Assembly (NCBI RefSeq): GCF_029227915.1 | Contig: NC_079878.1 | Location: 4,156,001 to 4,220,000 of the forward strand | From: Hydractinia symbiolongicarpus | Taxonomy: Eukaryota; Cnidaria; Hydrozoa; Anthoathecata; Hydractiniidae | Direction of reading: 5' to 3' | DNA length: 64,000 nt | Made by a program: the position numbers and the translations under genes | Notes under the pieces: generated by a model | What the model saw: only the letters and a program-made list of their open reading frames with translations | What the model was told of the DNA's origin: nothing | Databases searched by the model: none | Shown: positions 48,486-61,214 of the stretch, in pieces | Numbering within the stretch: position 1 is the stretch's first letter | How the letters are laid out: each line of letters starts with the position of its first letter

Positions 48486-50500
48486 GCGAACTAACGGCTG
48501 GGATTGCTCCCACAGTGAAAAATGACTTATTTAACTTAATTTTTAATTAAAACGCTACCACAGTGCCCAGTGCAATCGCTGAGTTCCAGCAATCAAGTCA
48601 AATTAAGAAGAATGTTACTTCTTGTAGTCAAACTGGCTCATTTATCACATTTACAAGGTCAAACTCCCAAATCAGTTCAATTAAGTCCCACAGTCAAACG
48701 TTTCACTTTTAAAAGCGATGCAACCTAGTAATATCCGAATACTATCGCTAAATACATGTGGTGCGAATATGTGACACAACCGTTGTAACTCAAACGGATT
48801 GACACCGTTAGAAAGTCAACGAAAAGTAGTTTTTGAAACTGTTTCTATTTCTTCAGCGCAAACAAATGGCTGGGTTTGGTCCCACAATAAAAAATGACTT
48901 ATTTACCTTAATTTTTAAATAAAATTCTACCACAACGCCCAGTGCAATCGCTGAGTTCCAGCAATCAAGTCAAATTAAGAAGAATGTTACTTCTGGTAAT
49001 CAAACTGGCTCATTGATAACATTTATCAGGTCACACTGCAGAGTTAGTTCAATTAAGTCCCACAGTCAATCGTTTCACTGTTAAAGGCGATGCAACCTAT
49101 TAATATCAGAATACTATCGCTAAATACATGTTGGTACGAATATGTGACGCAACCGTTGTAACTCAAACAGATTGATACCGCCAAGAATTCGACGAAATGT
49201 AATTTTTGAGAATGTCTCTATTTCTTCAGCGCGTGCTAACGGCCAAGATTAGTCCCACAGTAAAAAAAGACTTATTTATCTAAATTTTTAAATAAAGCAC
49301 TACCACAGAGCCTAGTGTACTCGCTGAATTCCAGCAACCATGTCGAATTAAGAAGAATGGTATTCCTTGGAGTACAATTGTCTCATTTATCGCATTAACA
49401 AGGTCACAGTCCAGAATCAGTTCAATTAAGTCCCACAGTCAATCGTTTCACTGTTAAAGGCAATGCAACTTAGTCACATCGGAAAAAAATTACTAAATAC
49501 ATGTTGGTACGAATATGTGACGCAACCGTTGTAACACCAACGGATTAACGCCGTTATAAAGTCATTGAAATGTAGTTTTTGAAGCCGTCTCTGTTTCTTC
49601 AGCGCGTGCTAACGGCCAGGATTGGTCCCACAGTAAAAAAAGACTTATTTATCTAAATTTTTTAATAAAGCACTACCACAGAGCATAGTGTACTCGCTGA
49701 ATTTCAGTAATCATGTCGAATTAAGAAGAATGGTATTTCTTGTAGTCAAACTGGCTCATTTATCACATTTATAAGGTCAAAGTCCAAAATGAGTTCAATT
49801 AAGTCCCAGAGTCCATCGTTTCACTGTTAAATGCGATGCAACTTAGTCACATTGGAAAAAATCACTAAATACATGTTGGTACGAATATGTGACGCAACCG
49901 TTGTAACTCATTTGGATTTATACCGCTAGAAAGTCAATGAAATGTAGTCTTTAGAACAGTTCCTCTTTATTCAGCGCGTGCTAACGGCCAGGATTGGTCC
50001 CACAGTAAGAAATGACTTATTTATTTAAATTTTTAATAAAGCGCTGCCACAGCGCCCAGTGTAATTGCTGAGTTCCAGCAATCATGTCAAATTAAGAAGA
50101 ATGTTATTTCTTGTAGTCAAACTGGCTCATTTATCACATTTATAAGGTCAAAGTCCAAAATGAGTTCAATTAAGTCCCAGAGTCCATCGTTTCACTGTTT
50201 AAAGCGATACAACTTGGTAATATCGGAAAAAAATCACTAAATACATGTTGGTACGAATATGTGACGAAACCGTTCTAACTCAAACGGATTGACACCGTTA
50301 GAAAGTCAATGAAATTTAGTTTTTGAAACTGTCTCTATTTCTTCAGCGCGAACTAACGGTTGGGATTGGTCTCTCAGTAAAAAATGATTTATTTAACTTA
50401 ATTTTTAAGTAAAACTCTACCACTGCGCCCATTGCAATAGCTGAGTTCCAGCAATCAAGTCAAATTAAGAAGAATGTTACTTCTTGTAGTCAAACTGGCT
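48486..50500. repeat. Heterogeneous satellite monomers
   Basis: About five to six units of different subtypes. Units near 49770 and 50140 share 'atgagttcaattaag' and 'cccagagtccatcg' about 372 bp apart, a local duplication of part of a monomer. No non-satellite DNA. Confidence 0.8.
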
Positions 50501-53500
50501 CATTTATCACATTTATAAGGTCAAAGTCAAAAATCAGTTCAATTAATCCCACAGTCAAACGTTTCACTGATAAAAGCGATGCAATCTAGTAATATCCGAA
50601 TACTATCGCTAAATACATGTGGGGACGAATATGTGGCGCAACCGTTGTAACTCAAACGAATTGATACCGTTGTAAAGTCAATGAGATGTAGTTTTTGAAA
50701 CTGTCGCTATTTCTTCAGCGCGCGATAACGCCTAGGATTGGTCCCACAGTAAAAAATGACTTTTTTATTAAATTTTTTAATAAAGCGCTGCCACAGCGCC
50801 CAGTGTAATCGCTGAGTTCCGGCAATCATGTCAAATTAAGAAGAATGTTATTTCTTGTAGTCAAACTGGCTCATTTATCACATTTATAAGATCAAAGTCC
50901 AAAATCAGTTCAATTAAGTCCCACAGTCAACCGTTTCACTGTTAAAAGCGATGCAACCTAGTATTATCCGAATACTATCGCTAAATACATGTTGGTACGA
51001 ATTTGTGACGCAACCGTTGTAACTCAAACGGATTTATACCGCTATAAAGTCAATGAAATGTAGTCTTTGAAACTGTTCCTATTTATTCAGGGCATGCTAA
51101 CGGCCAGGATTGGTCTAACAGTAAAAAATGACTTATTTAACTTAATTTTTAAATAAAACTCTACCACAACGCCCAGTGCAATCGCTGAGTTCCAGCAATC
51201 AAGTCAAATTAAGAAGAATGTTACTTCTTGTAATCAAACTGGCTCATTTATCACATTTATAAGGTCAATGTCCAAAATCAGTTCAATTAAGTCCCACAGT
51301 CAAACGTTTCACTGATAAAAGCGATGCAACCTAGTAATATCCGAATACTATCGCTAAATACATGTGGGGACGAATATGTGGCGCAACCGTTGTAACTCAA
51401 ACGAATTGATACCGTTGTAAAGTCAATGAGATGTAGTTTTTGAAACTGTCGCTATTTCTTCAGCGCGCGATAACGCCTAGGATTGGTCCCACAGTAAAAA
51501 ATGACTTTTTTATTAAATTTTTTAATAAAGCGCTGCCACAGCGCCCAGTGTAATCGCTGAGTTCCGGCAATCATGTCAAATTAAGAAGAATGTTATTTCT
51601 TGTAGTCAAACTGGCTCATTTATCACATTTATAAGATCAAAGTCCAAAATCAGTTCAATTAAGTCCCACAGTCAACCGTTTCACTGTTAAAAGCGATGCA
51701 ACCTAGTATTATCCGAATACTATCGCTAAATACATGTTGGTACGAATTTGTGACGCAACCGTTGTAACTCAAACGGATTTATACCGCTATAAAGTCAATG
51801 AAATGTAGTCTTTGAAACTGTTCCTATTTATTCAGGGCATGCTAACGGCCAGGATTGGTCTAACAGTAAAAAATGACTTATTTAACTTAATTTTTAAATA
51901 AAACTCTACCACAACGCCCAGTGCAATCGCTGAGTTCCAGCAATCAAGTCAAATTAAGAAGAATGTTACTTCTTGTAATCAAACTGGCTCATTTATCACA
52001 TTTATAAGGTCAATGTCCAAAATCAGTTCAATTAAGTCCCACAATCAAACGTTTCACTGATAAAAGCGATGCAACCTAGTAATATCCGAATACTATCGCT
52101 AAATACATGTGGGGACGAATATGTGGCGCAACCGTTGTAACTCAAGCGGATTGATACCGTTAGAAAGTCAATGAAATGTAGTTTTTGAAACTGTCGCTTT
52201 TTCTTCAGCGCGCGGTAACGGGCAAGATTGGTCCCACAGTGAAAAATGACTATTTTATTTAAATTTTTTAATAACGTGCTACCACAGCGACCAGTGTAAT
52301 CGCTGAGTTCCAGCGATCATGTCAAATTAAGAAGAATGATATTTCTTGTACTCAAACTGGCTTATTTATAACATTTATCAGGTCACAGTCCAAAGTTTGT
52401 TCATTTAAGTGCCACAGTCAATCGTTTCATTGTTAAAGGCGAAGCAACCTAGTACTATCAGAAAAATATCGCTAAATACATGTTGGTACGAATTTGTGAC
52501 GCAACCGTTGTAACTCAAACGGATTTATACCGCTATAAAGTCAATGAAATGTAGTCTTTGAAACTGTTCCTATTTATTCAGGGCATGCTAACGGCCAGGA
52601 TTGGTCTAACAGTAAAAAATGACTTATTTAACTTAATTTTTAAATAAAACTCTACCACAACGCCCAGTGCAATCGCTGAGTTCCAGCAATCAAGTCAAAT
52701 TAAGAAGAATGTTACTTCTTGTAATCAAACTGGCTCATTTATCACATTTATAAGGTCAATGTCCAAAATCAGTTCAATTAAGTCCCACAGTCAAACGTTT
52801 CACTGATAAAAGCGATGCAACCTAGTAATATCCGAATACTATCGCTAAATACATGTGGGGACGAATATGTGGCGCAACCGTTGTAACTCAAACGAATTGA
52901 TACCGTTGTAAAGTCAATGAGATGTAGTTTTTGAAACTGTCGCTATTTCTTCAGCGCGCGATAACGCCTAGGATTGGTCCCACAGTAAAAAATGACTTTT
53001 TTATTAAATTTTTTAATAAAGCGCTGCCACAGCGCCCAGTGTAATCGCTGAGTTCCGGCAATCATGTCAAATTAAGAAGAATGTTATTTCTTGTAGTCAA
53101 ACTGGCTCATTTATCACATTTATAAGATCAAAGTCCAAAATCAGTTCAATTAAGTCCCACAGTCAACCGTTTCACTGTTAAAAGCGATGCAACCTAGTAT
53201 TATCCGAATACTATCGCTAAATACATGTTGGTACGAATTTGTGACGCAACCGTTGTAACTCAAACGGATTTATACCGCTATAAAGTCAATGAAATGTAGT
53301 CTTTGAAACTGTTCCTATTTATTCAGGGCATGCTAACGGCCAGGATTGGTCTAACAGTAAAAAATGACTTATTTAACTTAATTTTTAAATAAAACTCTAC
53401 CACAACGCCCAGTGCAATCGCTGAGTTCCAGCAATCAAGTCAAATTAAGAAGAATGTTACTTCTTGTAATCAAACTGGCTCATTTATCACATTTATAAGG

Positions 53501-53983
53501 TCAATGTCCAAAATCAGTTCAATTAAGTCCCACAATCAAACGTTTCACTGATAAAAGCGATGCAACCTAGTAATATCCGAATACTATCGCTAAATACATG
53601 TGGGGACGAATATGTGGCGCAACCGTTGTAACTCAAGCGGATTGATACCGTTAGAAAGTCAATGAAATGTAGTTTTTGAAACTGTCGCTTTTTCTTCAGC
53701 GCGCGGTAACGGGCAAGATTGGTCCCACAGTGAAAAATGACTATTTTATTTAAATTTTTTAATAACGTGCTACCACAGCGACCAGTGTAATCGCTGAGTT
53801 CCAGCGATCATGTCAAATTAAGAAGAATGATATTTCTTGTACTCAAACTGGCTTATTTATAACATTTATCAGGTCACAGTCCAAAGTTTGTTCATTTAAG
53901 TGCCACAGTCAATCGTTTCATTGTTAAAGGCGAAGCAACCTAGTACTATCAGAAAAATATCGCTAAATACATGTTGGTACGAA
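50500..53983. repeat. Nested 2-monomer (745-bp) and 4-monomer (1491-bp) repeats
   Basis: Landmarks 51326, 51698, 52071 and 52444 pair with 52817, 53189, 53562 and 53935 at 1491 bp, from about 50985/52476 to 52492/53983. Inside this, 'caatgagatgtag' and 'gataacgcctagg' occur at 745-bp spacing (50680 and 51425). Shared variants are 'attcagggcatgctaacgg', 'gtctaacagtaaaaaatg', 'gtttcactgataaaagcg' and 'gcggtaacgggcaagattgg'. The dimer probably formed before the tetramer copied it. Confidence 0.9.
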
Positions 53984-56900
53984 TATGTGACGCAACCGTT
54001 GTAACTCAAACGGATTGATACGGCCAAGAAGTCGATGAAATGTAGTTTTTGAGAATGTCTCTATTTCTTCAGCGCGAACTAACAGCTTTGATTGGTCCCA
54101 CAGTAAAAAATGACTTATTTCTCTTAATTTTTTAATAAAGCGCTACCACAGCGCCCAGTGTAATAATCGCTGAGTTCCAGCAACCATGTCAAATTAAGAA
54201 GAATGTTATTTCTTGTATTCAAACTGGCTCATTTATCACATTTATAAGGTCAAAGTCCAAAATCAGTTCTATTAAGTCCCACAGTCAACCGTTTCACTGT
54301 TAAAAGCGATGCAACCTAGTATTATCCGAATACTATCGCTAAATACATGTTGGTACGAATATGTGACGCAACCGTTGTAACTCAAACGGATTTATACCGC
54401 TAGAAAGTCAATGAAATGTAGCATTTGAAACTGTTCCTATTTATTCAGCGCATGCTAACGGCCAGGATTTGTCCCACAGTAAGAAAAGACTTATTTATCT
54501 GAATTTTTAAATAAAGCGCTACCACAGAGCCTAATGTAATCGGTGAATTCCAGCCATCACGTCAAAGTAAGAAGAAAGTTAACTGGCTCATCTGTCACAT
54601 TTATAAAGACATAGTCCAGAGTCAGTTCAATTAATTCTCACAGTCGCTCGTTTCACTGTTAAAAGCAATACAACTTAGTAAGATTGGAAGAAAATCACTA
54701 AATACATGTTGGTACGAATACGTGACGCAACCGTTGTAACTCAAACGGATTGACACCGTTAGTAATTCAATGAAATGTAGTTCTTGAAACTTTCTCTATT
54801 TCTTCAGCGCGAACTAACGGCTAGGATTGGTCCCACAGTAAAAATTGACTTATTTATCCTAATTTTTTAATAAAATGCTACCACAGCGCCCAGTGCAATC
54901 GCTGATTTCTAGCAATCTTGTCAAATTAAGAAGAATGTTATTTCTTGTAGTCAAACTGGCTCATTTATAATATTTATCAGGTCACAGTTAAAAGTTAGTT
55001 CAATTAAGTCCCACAGTCAATCGTTTCACTGTTAAAAGCGATGCAACTTAGTCATATCGGAAGAAAATCACTAAATGCATGTTGGTACGCATATGTGACG
55101 CAACAGTTGTAACTCAAACGGATTAACACTGTTAGTAAGTCAATGAAATGTAGTTCTTGAAACTGTCGCTATTTCTTCAGCGCGCGATAACGGCTAGGAT
55201 TGGTCCCACAGTAAAAAATGACTTTTTTATTTAAATTTTTAAATGAAGAGCTACCACAGCGCCCAGTATAATCGCTGAGTTCCGGCAATCATGTCAAATT
55301 AAGAAGAATGTTATTTCTTGGGTCCAGTTGGCACGCTTATCACATTTATAACGTCACACTCCCAAGTTAGTTCAATTAAGTTCCACAGTCAATCGTTTCA
55401 TTGTTAAAAGCAATACAACTTAGAAATATCGGAAGAAATCACTTAATACATGTTGGTACGAATATGTTACGCAACGTTGTAACTCAAACGGATTAACACC
55501 GTTAGTAAGTCAATGAAATGTAGTTCTTGAAACTTTCGCTATTTCGTCAGCGCGAACTATCGGCTAGGATTGGTCCCACAGTAAAAAATGACTTATTTAT
55601 CCTAATTTTTTAATAAAGCGCTACCACAGCGCCCAGTGTAATAATCGCTGAGTTCCAGCAATCATGTCAAATTAAAAAGAATGTTATTTCTTGTAGTCAA
55701 ACTGGCTCATTTATCACATTTATAAGATCAAAGTCCAAAATCAGTTCAATAAGTCCCACAGTCAACCGTTTCACTTTTAAAAGCGATGCAACCTAGTATT
55801 ATCCGAATACTATCGCTAAATACATGTTGGTACGAATATGTGACGCAACCGTTGTAACTCAAACGGATTTGTACCGCTAGAAAGTCAATGAAATGTAGTC
55901 TTTGAAACTGTTCCTATTTATTCAGGGCATGCTAACGGCCAGGATTGGTCTAACAGTAAGAAAAGACTTATTTATCTAAATTTTTAAATAAAGCGCTACC
56001 ACAGATCCTAATGTAATCGCTGAATTCCAGCCATCACGTCAAATTAAGAAGAAAGTTATTCCTTGGAGACCAACTGGATCATCTATCACATTTATAAGGA
56101 CATAGTACAGAGTCAGTTCAATTAATTTCCACATTCAGTTGTTTCACTGTTATAAGCAATACAACTTAGTAAGATTGGAAGAAAATCACTAAATACATGT
56201 TGGTACGAATATGTGACGCAACCGTTCTAACTCAAACGGATTAACACCGTTATAAAGTGAATGAAATGTAGTTTTTGAAACTATCTCTATTTCTTCAGCG
56301 CGAACTAACGGCTGGCATTGGTCCCTCAGTAAAAAATGACTTATTTATCTTAACTTTTAAGTAAAACTCTACCACAGCGCGCAGTGCAATCGCTGAGTTC
56401 CAGCAATCAAGTCAAATTAAAAAGAATGTTACTTCTTGTAGTCAAACTGGCTCATTTATCACATTTATAAGGTCAAAGTCCAAGATCAGTTCAATTAAGT
56501 CCCACAGTCAAACGTTTTACTGATAAGAGCGATGCAACCTAGTAATATCCGAATACTATCCCTAAATACATGTGGGGACGAATATGTGGCGCAACCGTTG
56601 TAACTTAAACGAATTGATACCGTTGGAAAGTCAATGAGATGTAGTTTTTGAAACTGTCGCTATTTCTTCAGCGCGCGATAACGGCTAGGATTGGTCCCAC
56701 AGTAAAAAATGACTTTTTTATTTAAATTTTTAATAAAGCGCTACCACAGCGCCCAGGGTAATCTCTGAGTTCCAGCAATCACGTCAAATTAAGAAGAATG
56801 TTATTTCTTGTAGTCAAACTGGCTCATTTATCACATTTATAAATTCAAAGTCCAAAATCAGTTCAATTAAGTCCCACAGTCAAACGTTTCACTGTTAAAA

Positions 56901-57049
56901 GCGATGCAACCTAGTAATATCTGAGTACTATCGCTAAATACTTGTTGGTACGAATATGTGACGCAACCGTTGTAACTCAAACGGATTTATACCGCTAGAA
57001 AGTCAATGAAATGTAGTCTTTGGAACAGTTACTCTTTATTCAGCGCGTG
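53984..57049. repeat. Heterogeneous monomers with small indels
   Basis: About eight units. A 3-bp 'aat' insertion ('gtgtaataatcgctgag') occurs near 54160 and again near 55637. Unit 54311-54669 is 359 bp, with about 14 bp missing near 54580 ('gaagaaagttaactggctc'). A related but undeleted unit lies near 56060. No other feature is visible. Confidence 0.82.
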
Positions 57050-59910
57050 CTAACGGCCAGGATTGTTCCCACAGTAAGAAAAGACTTATTTATTCAAATT
57101 TTAAATAAAGCGCTACCACAGAGACTAATGTAATTGCTGAATTCCAGGAACCATGTGAAATTAAGAAGAATGTTATTTCTTGTTGTCAAACTGGCTCATT
57201 TATCACATTTACAAGGTTACAGTCCAGAGTCAGTTCAATTAATTCCCAGAGTCAATCGTTTCACTGTTAAAAGCGGTACAACTTAGCAATATCGGAAAAA
57301 AATTACAAAGTACATGTTGGTACGAGTATGTGACGCAATCGTTCTAACTCAAACGAATTGACACCGGTAGAAAGTCAATGAAATGTACTTTTTGAAACTG
57401 TCTCTATTTCTTCAGCGCGAACTAACGGCTGGGATTGGTCCCACAGTAAAAAATGACTTATTTATCTAAATTTTTAAATAAAGCACTACCACAGAGCCTA
57501 GTGTACTCGCAGAAATCCAGCAATCATGTCGAATTAAGAAGAATGTTATTTCTTGGAGCACAATTGGCTCATTTATCGCATTTAAAAGGTCACAGTCCAG
57601 AATCAGTTCAATTATTTCCCAGAGTCAATCGTTTCACTGTTAAAAGCGGTACAACTTAATAATATCGGAAAAAAATTACTAAGTACATGTTGGTACGAAT
57701 ATGTGACGCAATCGTTCTAACTCAAACGAATTGACACCGGTAGAAAGTCAATGAAATGTAGTTCTTGAAACTTTCGCTATTTCGTCAGCGCGAACTAACA
57801 GCTAGGATTGGTCCCACAGTAAAAAATGACTTATTTCTCCTAATTTTTTAATAAAGTTCTACCACAGCGCCCAGTGTAATCACTGAGTTCCAGCAATCAT
57901 GTCAAATTAAGAAGAATGTTATTTCTTGTAGTCAAACTGGCTTATTTATCACATTTACAAGGTCACAGTCCAGAATCAGTTCAATTAATTCGAAGAGTCA
58001 ATCGTTTCACTGTTAAAAGCGGTACAACTTAGTAATATCGGAAAAAAATTACAAAGTACATGTTGGTACGAGTATGTGACGCAATCGTTCTAACTCAAAC
58101 GAATTGACACCGGTAGAAAGTCAATGAAATGTACTTTTTGAAACTGTCTCTATTTCTTCAGCGCGAACTAACGGCTGGGATTGGTCCCACAGTAAAAAAT
58201 GACTTATTTATCTAAATTTTTAAATAAAGCACTACCACAGAGCCTAGTGTACTCGCTGAATTCCAGCAATCATGTCGAATTAAGAAGAATGTTACTTCTT
58301 GGAGCCCAAGTGGCTCATTTATCGCATTTACAAGGTCACAGTCCAGAATCTGTTCAATTAATTCCCAGAGTCAATCGTTTCACTGTTAAAAGCGGTACAA
58401 CTTAGTAATATCGGAAAAAAATTACAAAGTACATGTTGGTACGAGTATGTGACGCAATCGTTCTAACTCAAACGAATTGACACCGGTAGAAAGTCAATGA
58501 AATGTACTTTTTGAAACTGTCTCTATTTCTTCAGCGCGTGCTAACGGCCAGGATTGTTCCCACAGTAAGAAAAGACTTATTTATTCAAATTTTTAAATAA
58601 AGCGCTACCACAGAGACTAATGTAATTGCTGAATTCCAGGAACCATGTGAAATTAAGAAGAATGTTATTTCTTGTTGTCAAACTGGCTCATTTATCACAT
58701 TTACAAGGTCACAGTCCAGAGTCAGTTCAATTAATTCCCAGAGTCAATCGTTTCACTGTTAAAAGCGGTACATCTTAGCAATATCGGAAAAAAATTACAA
58801 AGTACATGTTGGTACGAGTATGTGACGCAATCGTTCTAACTCAAACGAATTGACACCGGTAGAAAGTCAATGAAATGTACTTTTTGAAACTGTCTCTATT
58901 TCTTCAGCGCGAACTAACGGCTGGGATTGGTCCCACAGTAAAAAATGACTTATTTATCTAAATTTTTAAATAAAGCACTACCACAGAGCCTAGTGTACTC
59001 GCAGAAATCCAGCAATCATGTCGAATTAAGAAGAATGTTATTTCTTGGAGCACAATTGGCTCATTTATCGCATTTAAAATGTCACAGTCCAGAATCAGTT
59101 CAATTATTTCCCAGAGTCAATCGTTTCACTGTTAAAAGCGGTACAACTTAATAATATCGGAAAAAAATTACTAAGTACATGTTGGTACGAATATGTGACG
59201 CAATCGTTCTAACTCAAACGAATTGACACCGGTAGAAAGTCAATGAAATGTAGTTCTTGAAACTTTCGCTATTTCGTCAGCGCGAACTAACAGCTAGGAT
59301 TGGTCCCACAGTAAAAAATGACTTATTTCTCCTAATTTTTTAATAAAGTTCTACCACAGCGCCCAGTGTAATCACTGAGTTCCAGCAATCATGTCAAATT
59401 AAGAAGAATGTTATTTCTTGTAGTCAAACTGGCTTATTTATCACATTTACAAGGTCACAGTCCAGAATCAGTTCAATTAATTCCCAGAGTCAATCGTTTC
59501 ACTGTTAAAAGCGGTACAACTTAGTAATATCGGAAAAAAATTACAATGTACATGTTGGTACGAGTATGTGACGCAATCGTTCTAACTCAAACGAATTGAC
59601 ACCGGTAGAAACTCAATGAAATGTACTTTTTGAAACTGTCTCTATTTCTTCAGCGCGAACTAACGGCTGGGATTGGTCCCACAGTAAAAAATGACTTATT
59701 TATCTAAATTTTTAAATAAAGCACTACCACAGAGCCTAGTGTACTCGCTGAATTCCAGCAATCATGTCGAATTAAGAAGAATGTTACTTCTTGGAGCCCA
59801 AGTGGCTCATTTATCGCATTTACAAGGTCACAGTCCAGAATCTGTTCAATTAATTCCCAGAGTCAATCGTTTCACTGTTAAAAGCGGTACAACTTAGTAT
59901 TATCGGAAAA
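57050..59910. repeat. 4-monomer higher-order repeat, 1492-bp period
   Basis: Sequence 57050-58425 recurs at about 58542-59917. Landmarks 57278, 57651, 58024 and 58397 pair with 58770, 59143, 59516 and 59889 at 1492 bp. Shared variants are 'aggattgttcccacag', 'gaattccaggaaccatgtg', 'actcgcagaaatccagc', 'caattatttcccagag' and 'agcggtacaactt'. A 746-bp two-unit similarity lies inside each copy. The copies differ at single bases such as aaaggtcac against aaatgtcac near 57585/59077. Confidence 0.92.
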
Positions 59911-61214
59911 AATTACTAAGTACATGTTGGTACGAATATGTGACGCAATCGTTCTAACTCAAACGAATTGACACCGGTAGAAAGTCAATGAAATGTACTT
60001 TTTGAAACTCTCTCTATTTCTCCAGCGTGAACTAACGGCTGGGATTGGTCCCACAGTAAAAAATGACTTATTTATCTAAATTTTTAAAAAAAGCACTACC
60101 ACAGAGCCTAGTGTACTCGCTGAATTCCAGCAATCATGTCGAATTAAGAAGAATGTTATTTCTTGGAGCCCAATTGGCTCATTTATCGCATTTACAAGGT
60201 CACAGTCCAGAATCAGTTCAATTAATTCCCAGAGTCAATCGTTTCACTGTTAAAAGCGGTACAACTTAGTAATATCGGAAAAAAATTACTAAGTACATGT
60301 TGGTACGAATATGTGACGCAATCGTTCTAACTCAAACGAATTGACACCGGTAGAAAGTCAATGAAATTTACTTTTTGAATCTGTCTCTATTTCTTCAGCG
60401 CGAACTAACTGCTGGGATTGGTCCCACAGTAAAAAATGACTTATTTAACTTAATTTTTAAATAAAACTCTACCACAACGCCCAGTGCAATCGCTGAGTTC
60501 CTGCAATCAAGTCAAATTAAGAAGAATGTTACTTCTTGTAATCAAACTGGCTTATTTATTACATTAATAAGGTCAAAGTCCAAAATTGGTTCAATTAAGT
60601 CCAACAGTCAAACGTTTCACTGTTTAAAGCGATGCAACCTAGTAATATCCAAATACTATCGCTAAATACATGTGGGACGAATATGTGGCGCAACCGTTGT
60701 AACTCAAGCGGATTGATACCGTTAGAGAAGTCAATGAAATGTAGTTTTTGAAACTGTCGCTTTTTCTTCAGCGCGCGATAACGGCTAGGATTAATCCCAC
60801 AGTAAAAAATGACTTTTTTATTTAAATTTTTTATTAAAGTGCTACCACAGCGCCAATGTGTAATCGCTGAGTTCAAGCAATCATGTCAAATTAAGAAGAA
60901 TGATATTTCTTGTAGTCAAACTGGCTTATTTATCGCATTTACAAGGTCACAGTCCAGAATCAGTTCAATTAATTCCCAGAGTCAATCGTTTCACTATTAA
61001 AAGCGGTACAACTTAGTAATATCGGAAAAAAATTACTAAGTACATGTTGGTACGAATATGTGACGCAATCGTTCTAACTCAAACGAATTGACACCGGTAG
61101 AAAGTCAATGAAATGTACTTTTTGAAACTGTCTCTATTTCTTCAGCGCGAACTAACGGCTGAGATTGGTTCCACAGTAAAAAATGACTTATTTAACTTAA
61201 TTTTTAAATAAAAC
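59910..61214. repeat. Satellite monomers between HORs
   Basis: About three to four units sharing the 'agcggtacaactt' and 'attgacaccggtag' variants of the preceding repeat, alternating with 'catgtggg-acgaatatgtgg' units. Open frames on either strand here (such as minus-strand 60595-60876) are chance frames. Confidence 0.8.

Noticed and set aside
60595-60876. Minus-strand open frame of 93 codons
   Set aside because: Same reasoning: it overlaps one ordinary monomer on the opposite strand, with no conservation of the frame in neighbouring units.
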